NCBI GenBank assembly: GCA_945952425.1
Contig: CAMFIX010000045.1
Coordinates: forward strand, 1 to 11,999
Reading direction: 5' to 3'
DNA from: an uncultured Pseudorhodobacter sp.
GTDB taxonomy: Bacteria; Pseudomonadota; Alphaproteobacteria; Rhodobacterales; Rhodobacteraceae
Length of the DNA: 11,999 nt
Shown: positions 6,927-11,999 of the stretch, in pieces
Layout: each line of letters opens with the position of its first letter
Numbering within the stretch: the first letter of the stretch is position 1
Translations under genes and position numbers: made by a program
Notes under the pieces: model-generated
The model's database searches: none
What the model was told of the DNA's origin: nothing
Seen by the model: only the letters and a program-made list of their open reading frames with translations

Positions 6927-8507
6927 TCAGTGCCGGAAGTGACGCTGGCCGGTGAAGACCATGGCAAGGCCCGCGGCATCGGCGGCCGCGATCACCTTGT
7001 CGTCGTTCAGGCTGCCGCCGGGCTGGATCACGGCGGTCGCGCCGGCCTCTGCCGCGGTCAAGAGCCCGTCGGGGAAGGGGAAAAACGCATCCGAGGCGAC
7101 GACCGCGCCGATGGTCGGGGGCTGGGGCAGGCCCGTGGCCTCGGCCATGTCGCGCGCTTTCTGCGCCGCGATGCGCGTCGAATCCACCCGGCTCATCTGG
7201 CCCGCGCCGACACCCACGGTCGCGCCGTCCTTCACATAGACGATGGCGTTGGATTTCACGTGCTTGGCGACCTTCCAGGCGAAAAGCAGATCGGCCATCT
7301 CGGCCTCGGTCGGCGCGCGTTTGGTCACGACCTTCAGCTCCGGCACGCCCGCGAAGTCGCGGTCCTGCACCAGGAAACCGCCCGCCACCTGCTTGAAGGC
7401 CCAGCCGGGCGCCTTGGCATCCGGCAGCCCGCCTGTGGTCAATAGCCGCAGGTTCTTCTTGGCCGCAAAGATCTCCCGCGCGGCTTCACTCGCGCCCGGC
7501 GCGATCACGACCTCGGTGAAAATCTTCACGATCTCTTCCGCGGTTTCCGCATCCAGGGGCTGGTTCAGCGCCACGATCCCGCCGAAAGCGCTGGTCTGGT
7601 CGCAGGCATAGGCGCGCAGATAGGCCTCGCGCAGCGAGCTGCCCTGGCCCACGCCGCAGGGATTGGCATGTTTGATGATCGCGCAGGCGGGGGCGCCCCC
7701 GGCGAATTCCGCGACCAGTTCAAAGGCCGCATCCGTGTCGTTGATGTTGTTGTAGCTCAGCTCTTTGCCCTGCCACTGGCGGGCCGTCGCAACCCCTTCG
7801 CGGCGGCTGCCGTCGGTGTAAAACGCCGCGCGCTGGTGGGGGTTTTCGCCATAGCGCATCCCCTGCCGGAAGGTGCCCGCGAAAGAGCGGTTGCGGGCGA
7901 AGGGCTCCTTGATCTCGCCCGCCAGCCAGGTCGAGACGGCGGTGTCATAGGCCGCCGTCTTGGCATAGGCCGTCAGCGCCAGTTTCTGCCGGAAGGCCAA
8001 AGTCGTCGCCCCGTCATGCGCCTTCAGCTGCTCGACCAGGGCGGCGTAATCCGAAGGGTCGGTCACCACGGTCACAAAGCGGTGGTTCTTGGAGGCCGCG
8101 CGGATCATCGCCGGGCCGCCGATGTCGATGTTCTCGATACAGGTCGCGTGATCGGCGCCCTTGGCGACGGTTTCCTCGAAGGGATAGAGGTTGACGATCA
8201 GAAGGTCGATGGGCTCGATCCCATGGGCGGCCATGGCCAGCAGATGCTCGTCATCGTCCCGCAGGGCCAGCAGCGCCCCGTGGATGTTCGGATGCAGGGT
8301 CTTCACCCGCCCGTCCATCATCTCGGGGAAGCCCGTTACATCGGCCACATCCCGCACCTTCAGCCCCGCCGCCCGCAGCATGTTCGACGTGCCGCCGGTC
8401 GAGATCAGCTCGACCCCATAGCTCGCCAGCGCCCGGGAAAGCTCGATCAAACCCGATTTGTCGGAGACGGAGATCAGCGCGCGGCCGATCGGAACGAGAT
8501 TGGTCAT
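6927..8507 (-). CDS. purH: bifunctional AICAR formyltransferase / IMP cyclohydrolase
   Basis: This complete 526-residue PurH catalyses the last two steps of de novo purine synthesis. It formylates AICAR with 10-formyltetrahydrofolate and then closes the ring to give IMP, in the cytoplasm. The N-terminal cyclohydrolase domain (about 1-200) shows ALISVSDKSG, STGGTSNML and the KTLHP loop (69-73). The transformylase domain shows RYGENPHQ (218-225), the catalytic KHANPCG (K279, H280), SAFGGIVALN and the C-terminal SDAFFPFPDGL and QPGGS motifs. Length is normal. The start at 8507 is supported by a strong ribosome binding site, GAGGAGG at 8520-8514, six bases before the ATG. The gene lies 18 bp after the heparinase-like gene and one base before lspA. 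No PurR-type operator or purine riboswitch is visible upstream, where the gap is too short to hold one. Confidence 0.98.
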   Translation of the reverse strand: MTNLVPIGRALISVSDKSGLIELSRALASYGVELISTGGTSNMLRAAGLKVRDVADVTGFPEMMDGRVKTLHPNIHGALLALRDDDEHLLAMAAHGIEPIDLLIVNLYPFEETVAKGADHATCIENIDIGGPAMIRAASKNHRFVTVVTDPSDYAALVEQLKAHDGATTLAFRQKLALTAYAKTAAYDTAVSTWLAGEIKEPFARNRSFAGTFRQGMRYGENPHQRAAFYTDGSRREGVATARQWQGKELSYNNINDTDAAFELVAEFAGGAPACAIIKHANPCGVGQGSSLREAYLRAYACDQTSAFGGIVALNQPLDAETAEEIVKIFTEVVIAPGASEAAREIFAAKKNLRLLTTGGLPDAKAPGWAFKQVAGGFLVQDRDFAGVPELKVVTKRAPTEAEMADLLFAWKVAKHVKSNAIVYVKDGATVGVGAGQMSRVDSTRIAAQKARDMAEATGLPQPPTIGAVVASDAFFPFPDGLLTAAEAGATAVIQPGGSLNDDKVIAAADAAGLAMVFTGQRHFRH

Positions 8508-8525
8508 GCACTGCCTCCTCGTGGT

Positions 8526-10151
8526 TCAGATCTGGCCGGCGGGGTCTTCCCGCTCCAGATCCCTGATGGCCAGCGGAGTATCCTGCGCCTTCGCCAAGGT
8601 CCAGCCTGCTTGCGTGTCGAAGTCGAATGCAAGGCCGGAAAGCACGATTTGCAGGCTTTCGCGCGGGCGCAGGCGGGTTTTCTCCAGGTAGATCGAGGGT
8701 TCCAGGGTCATTTTCGCGGCGCCGTCGTGGCGGAAGACCCAGATTTCGCCAGAGCGCAGCGTCAGGCTGATCGCCGCGCCGCCCAGGTCGACGCGGGCTT
8801 CGACATCGGGATGCAGGTGAAAGCGGCGCTTTTCGGCGGTGGTGACGGCGGCAAGGCGGTCGATGCCGGTGAGGTGCCGCCCGTCGGAGGTGAGCATCAG
8901 GTCGCGGACATGGGAAAGCCCATGGGTCGCAGCCCAGCCGTTGTGGACCAGATGCACCCCCGCGCCGTTCTCTCCCGGCACGACGCGGAGCGTGGTGACC
9001 TCGGCGCGTTCGGCGAAATCGCCCTGACCACTGGGCCCGAGGCGGGAGGAAGAATAGCCCTCCACCGCCAGCGTCGCATGGCTGGCCGTCGCCCGCCCCG
9101 CTTGCCGCCATTCGGCGCCAAAGGCCGTGCCAGAGCCTACATTCACCACCAGGGGCCGCCGCCCCGAGGTGAGTTCGAACCCGCAGGTCGAGGCATGGCC
9201 ATGGTCGCCCGGCGGCGGCGGCGCGGCATCCAGAATGACCGTCGTCCGCCCGCCATGCAGCCGCGCATAGCCCATCGCCATGAAGGCATTGGCCATCGGC
9301 TTGACGCCCGCATTGGCCAGCGCGCCATCCAGCTTGCCCTCGGCGCCCCTCCCCCCGTCATGAAACCGCGCCAGCCCGCCATCGGCATGGCGCAAAGCCC
9401 GCAAGGTCGGGGCGATCCGCTCCAAGGCGCTGGCGATTTCGGTCGGCAGCGGGCGTTCTGCCTCGCCCAAAGCCAGGCTGACCCAGGTCAGCTGGGTGAA
9501 AATCTCCAGGAGTTGCTCGGGGTTGCGGGTCGCGATGCCGCCACCGAGGTCGATCTCCGCCTCGCACAAGGCGGCCAATGCCTTCAGCCCCGGCGCGATA
9601 TGTCCCTCCATCCCCTGCAGCGCCAAGGCAGCGAGAACCAGCCCGGTCAGCGCCTCGAACCCGCGGGCCTGGCCCGAAAGGTAGTGCAGCTGCAAGGACA
9701 GGCTTTGCAACAAGGGCCCAGGGTCGCGCCCCTCGGTCAGCATCGGCGCCTGCATCACCCAGCGCGTCAGGCGCCGACCGATCAGCTCGGGCGCCCAACC
9801 CGGCCCTGCGCCCTGGCCGAAGCGCGCGATCCAATCGGCGGTCCAGCCCTGCGCCCGCTCTTGCGCCCTGATGTCGCCAAAGGCCGCCAGGTCATCCAGC
9901 CAGCCGAAGCCATGCACCTCGATCCGCGCGGCCGGATCGGGGAAGGGCACGTCCCAGATTGCCTTGCCCGGCGCCTCGACCGTGGCGGCCCCGGCGGTGA
10001 AATTGCCCGCGACCATCTGCTTGCCGCGGGCATAAAGCCCGATCGACCGCGGCTCGGACAGGCGGGCGAAGCCCTGCGCCACCGGCGCCCGGGCGGCCCG
10101 CCACAGGGCAAGCCGATCCCGCCAGCCTGAAAGCCTGTCGCCGAAAGCCAA
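8526..10151 (-). CDS. heparinase II/III family protein, apparently cytoplasmic
   Basis: This protein of 541 residues (551 from the alternative start) belongs to the heparinase II/III-like family of polysaccharide lyases. The N-terminal half is alpha-helical, with ARGKQMVAGNF near residues 41-51. The C-terminal beta-rich domain begins around 280 and contains DHGHASTCGFEL (316-327), NVGSGTAFGAEWR and ATASHATLAVEG, where family members place conserved histidines. No signal peptide or lipobox is visible, unlike secreted heparinases, so it may act in the cytoplasm or not be a lyase at all. An ATG at 10181 opens the frame but lacks a ribosome binding site. I prefer the TTG at 10151-10149, seven bases after GGGGAGG, because family similarity appears to begin there. 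From memory, this gene is a regular neighbour of purH in Rhodobacteraceae, often behind rsmB. Its substrate is unknown. Confidence 0.88.
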   Translation of the reverse strand: MAFGDRLSGWRDRLALWRAARAPVAQGFARLSEPRSIGLYARGKQMVAGNFTAGAATVEAPGKAIWDVPFPDPAARIEVHGFGWLDDLAAFGDIRAQERAQGWTADWIARFGQGAGPGWAPELIGRRLTRWVMQAPMLTEGRDPGPLLQSLSLQLHYLSGQARGFEALTGLVLAALALQGMEGHIAPGLKALAALCEAEIDLGGGIATRNPEQLLEIFTQLTWVSLALGEAERPLPTEIASALERIAPTLRALRHADGGLARFHDGGRGAEGKLDGALANAGVKPMANAFMAMGYARLHGGRTTVILDAAPPPPGDHGHASTCGFELTSGRRPLVVNVGSGTAFGAEWRQAGRATASHATLAVEGYSSSRLGPSGQGDFAERAEVTTLRVVPGENGAGVHLVHNGWAATHGLSHVRDLMLTSDGRHLTGIDRLAAVTTAEKRRFHLHPDVEARVDLGGAAISLTLRSGEIWVFRHDGAAKMTLEPSIYLEKTRLRPRESLQIVLSGLAFDFDTQAGWTLAKAQDTPLAIRDLEREDPAGQI

Positions 10152-10158
10152 GTGCCCG

Positions 10159-10165
10159 CCTCCCC
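10159..10165 (-). promoter_or_regulatory. ribosome binding site favouring the TTG start of the heparinase-like gene
   Basis: GGGGAGG on the minus strand lies seven bases before the TTG at 10151-10149. No comparable site precedes the ATG at 10181. It decides my choice of start. The same bases form most of the 3' arm of a small hairpin at 10178-10160, so access to the site may depend on that structure. Confidence 0.5.
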
Positions 10166-10178
10166 GTTTTTCGGGAAG
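10160..10178 (-). other. small hairpin overlapping the heparinase-like gene's ribosome binding site
   Basis: On the minus strand CUUCCCG-AAAAA-CGGGGAG forms a 7-bp stem with one G-U pair and an A5 loop. Its 3' arm contains GGGGAG of the probable ribosome binding site, while its 5' arm follows the alternative ATG at 10181 by one base. It could reduce initiation at the TTG. The pairing is seen; regulation is inference. Confidence 0.35.
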
Positions 10179-10205
10179 CATAGCCCAAGGCGCGGCCCGG
10201 AGTCT

Positions 10206-11348
10206 TTAGTGTGTGTGGTCGATGCGCTCCATGTATTGCGCCAATCCGCGCACCTGGCCCAGCCATTTGGTGTAAAGCTTGGGGTCATGCGGCGCGGGAT
10301 GGACGCCCGCCGGGATCTCGCGGTTCAGAAGCGATTCGACGGCGAAAGACACCGGAGAGGACACCAGCCGCGCCATGGCGCTGCCCCGCTCGTCGCCCCA
10401 GGCATCCATGGCCCAGGTCTCGTGGAAGGCGACCCGCCCCTCGCGCTCGGCCTTCAGGCTGACGAACAGCACCACCCGGTCGGGCTCGCCCGGCGCGTAG
10501 GTGTTTTCCTTCAGCAGTTCGGCCGCCAGCGCATTGATGCGGGCATCGCCTTCCGGCCCGGTCAGGCCCTCGATCTCCTTGAAGATCGACGCCCAGGCCT
10601 CGGCCCAGCCGTTCAGCCGGATCGTGCCGCGGACGAAATCGCGGACCTTCCAGGCGGCGTCGAAATGGTAATCCTGCATGAAGGGATAGCTGTCGCGGTT
10701 CGGATAGACCTCGAAGCTTTCCGGCACGGGCAGGGGGGCGTCATAGGCGGTGATCGCGTCCCAGGGCCGTTGCACGCGCAGTTCCGAGAAGTTCCGCAAG
10801 CTCCGCGAGGGCGAGCGCAGCGCCTTCAGCACCCCCGCCGGCGCCCAGCTGAACTTATAGCGGAAGGCGTTGGGGATCTTCGGCACCCCGCCGCAATAGG
10901 AAACGAAGCTCAGCACGTTCTCGGCGTGATAGCCCTTCGAGGCCCGATACCGCGCCACCAGGTCATGCGCCATCAGGTGGTCGATGCCGGGGTCCAGCCC
11001 GCATTCGTTGATCGACACCAGACCCTTGTCGCGGAACGTATCGTCCAGGGCCTTCATCTCGGGCGAGATATAGGACGAGCTGACAAAGTGGGCTCCGGCG
11101 CCAAGGCAGGCCTTGGCGATCCCCACATGGTGATCGACCGTCAGCATCGAAATCGCCACGTCGCCCGGCTGCAACGCTGCCGTCAGGGCACCCAGGTCAT
11201 AGGCCCGGACATCGGCGCCCAGGTCGCCCACCGTCTCGCGCGCCTTCTCGACCGTGCGGTTCCAGACCACCACCTTGTGGCCGTTCTGGATCAACCGCCG
11301 AAGCCCGGGGCCCGAGGAAAGCCCGGTGCCGCACCAATGGATCGTCAT
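10206..11348 (-). CDS. saccharopine dehydrogenase family protein, LYS9-like (glutamate-forming type)
   Basis: This complete 380-residue protein resembles saccharopine dehydrogenase of the L-glutamate-forming type, which interconverts saccharopine with 2-aminoadipate semialdehyde and glutamate. The N-terminal Rossmann fold shows a GxGxxxG (CGTGLSSG, residues 6-13), and VVVWNRT (27-32) ends the second strand with an Arg that would favour NADP. GLDPGIDHLMA (117-127) and YCGGVPKIPNAFRYKFSW (151-168) match the family's active-site region (in the family, CGG...YKFSW). The start is firm: AAGGGAG at 11361-11355 lies six bases before the ATG, and the upstream LYS1-like stop is 12 bp away. With that neighbour it forms a two-enzyme lysine-saccharopine module. 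Because alphaproteobacteria generally make lysine through diaminopimelate, breakdown is the likelier role. Carboxynorspermidine dehydrogenase is a related family, but the paired LYS1-like gene argues against it. Confidence 0.85.
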   Translation of the reverse strand: MTIHWCGTGLSSGPGLRRLIQNGHKVVVWNRTVEKARETVGDLGADVRAYDLGALTAALQPGDVAISMLTVDHHVGIAKACLGAGAHFVSSSYISPEMKALDDTFRDKGLVSINECGLDPGIDHLMAHDLVARYRASKGYHAENVLSFVSYCGGVPKIPNAFRYKFSWAPAGVLKALRSPSRSLRNFSELRVQRPWDAITAYDAPLPVPESFEVYPNRDSYPFMQDYHFDAAWKVRDFVRGTIRLNGWAEAWASIFKEIEGLTGPEGDARINALAAELLKENTYAPGEPDRVVLFVSLKAEREGRVAFHETWAMDAWGDERGSAMARLVSSPVSFAVESLLNREIPAGVHPAPHDPKLYTKWLGQVRGLAQYMERIDHTH

Positions 11349-11360
11349 GTCTCTCTCCCT

Positions 11361-11999
11361 TCAGAGGTTGGCGGAATGGCGGTCGTAATCCGCCTTGGCC
11401 CGCGCCCAGACGCCCGATCCCAGGTCGGTCAGCGTCAAGAGCGAGGGCAGAAGCTGGCCCGCATAGTCGATGGAGCTTTCCACCGGCATCAGCGAGGGCA
11501 GGTTGTCGATGGCGGTCACGTCGAGCGGCGGCTCGGCCACCCGCAGGGCGGGGGCGTCCCAGTCGGTGGCGCGGTCATAGACCTTGATCGGCGAGAAATC
11601 CGAGGTCGGGTCGCAGGCGATATCCCCGATCACCGATAGGGCCCTTTGCGCCGTTGCCGCTGAGGCCGGCACGAACACCGGACACCCCGGCCGCGCCAGG
11701 ATGCAGTTGAGGAAGATGTCGTGCTGCAGCACCTGCGGGAAGGGCCCGCCGCTCGCCGTCTCGGCCATGTCCCAGCGGGTCGCGTCGATCCCCATGGCGG
11801 ACAGGCAATCCGCCGCCCCCGTGCCCACGCGCCCCAGGGCCCCGATGATGAGCGCCGAGGGCCGCCGCAGGCCCGCCATCTCCTGCTCCAGCTCGGCCAC
11901 CAGGGCCGCGCGGCTGGCATAGACCGAGACCGGCCCGCAGATCCCGCCCCTCTGTTGCGCCGCCCAGCATTTCAGGGACAAGGCCGCGCCCGCAAAGCC
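11361..11999 (-). CDS. saccharopine dehydrogenase, LYS1-like (lysine-forming type; 5' end outside the window)
   Basis: This is the C-terminal 212 residues of a LYS1-like saccharopine dehydrogenase; the frame is open to the window edge, so the start and N-terminal domain are missing. LYS1 enzymes condense lysine with 2-oxoglutarate to saccharopine using NADH, or run in reverse. Visible features are FAGAALSLKCWAAQQ, IGALGRVGTGAADCL (a glycine-rich nucleotide-binding turn), WDMAETASGGPF, NCILARPGCPVFVP, IGDIACDPTSDFSPIKVYD and the late AIDNLPSLMPVESS, all typical of the family near the cofactor and substrate sites. It is followed 12 bp later by the LYS9-like gene, so the two are almost certainly co-transcribed. 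A TTG at 11981 is in frame but lies within the conserved domain and is not a credible start. Confidence 0.88.
   Translation of the reverse strand, partial: GFAGAALSLKCWAAQQRGGICGPVSVYASRAALVAELEQEMAGLRRPSALIIGALGRVGTGAADCLSAMGIDATRWDMAETASGGPFPQVLQHDIFLNCILARPGCPVFVPASAATAQRALSVIGDIACDPTSDFSPIKVYDRATDWDAPALRVAEPPLDVTAIDNLPSLMPVESSIDYAGQLLPSLLTLTDLGSGVWARAKADYDRHSANL

Noticed and set aside
6927..6979. An upstream extension of lspA into purH
   Set aside because: It would add 18 residues with no family similarity and disrupt the usual LspA N-terminus; the ATG one base after the purH stop is a better start.
7668..10130. An open frame of about 820 codons on the plus strand
   Set aside because: It lies opposite purH and the heparinase-like gene, both with clear family motifs. 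Its translation is rich in Arg, Gly, His and Gln without recognisable domains, as expected for the antisense of GC-rich coding DNA.
1..11999. A novel defence, mobile or secretion system
   Set aside because: All ten genes belong to recognised families. There are no repeats, integrase, transposase, tRNA-flanked boundary, or stretch of odd base composition that I could see.

Overview
The window is about 12 kb of GC-rich DNA in which every supported gene lies on the minus strand, so transcription runs from high to low coordinates. Gene content, high GC, the DUF3035/BamF-type lipoprotein and the MutL-RmuC pairing point to an alphaproteobacterium, most likely of the Rhodobacter/Paracoccus group. 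This assignment rests on recognised protein families and remembered gene order, not on a search.

In transcription order: (1) 11999-10206, a saccharopine dehydrogenase pair. The first gene, LYS1-like (lysine-forming type), is cut by the window edge; the second, LYS9-like (glutamate-forming type), is complete. They probably interconvert lysine, saccharopine and 2-aminoadipate semialdehyde, most likely for lysine breakdown. (2) 10151-6428, a heparinase II/III-like protein without a signal peptide, then purH (last two steps of IMP synthesis) and lspA (prolipoprotein signal peptidase), packed with gaps of 18 and 1 bp. (3) 6401-3136, envelope genes: a BamF-like lipoprotein that is itself a substrate for the LspA pathway, then two periplasmic M16 proteins. 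The first M16 protein has the zinc site but not the substrate-binding arginine; the second has the Arg/Tyr pair but no zinc site, so they look like two halves of one heterodimeric protease. (4) 3093-1, mutL (with endonuclease motifs), rmuC and the start of a HutD/Ves-family gene, joined by 4-bp stop/start overlaps.

The longest non-coding gap is about 75 bp. The gaps before the first M16 gene and before mutL each hold a GC-rich hairpin without a following U-run, and a third hairpin overlaps a likely ribosome binding site of the heparinase-like gene. Several starts appear to be non-ATG (GTG for hutD, TTG for the heparinase-like gene and possibly for the first M16 gene).

I see no RNA gene, insertion sequence, prophage, CRISPR array, toxin-antitoxin pair or defence system. 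This looks like an ordinary chromosomal housekeeping region. The points most worth a second look are the complementary M16 pair, the intergenic hairpins, the cytoplasmic heparinase-like protein, and the saccharopine genes beside the purH-lspA block.
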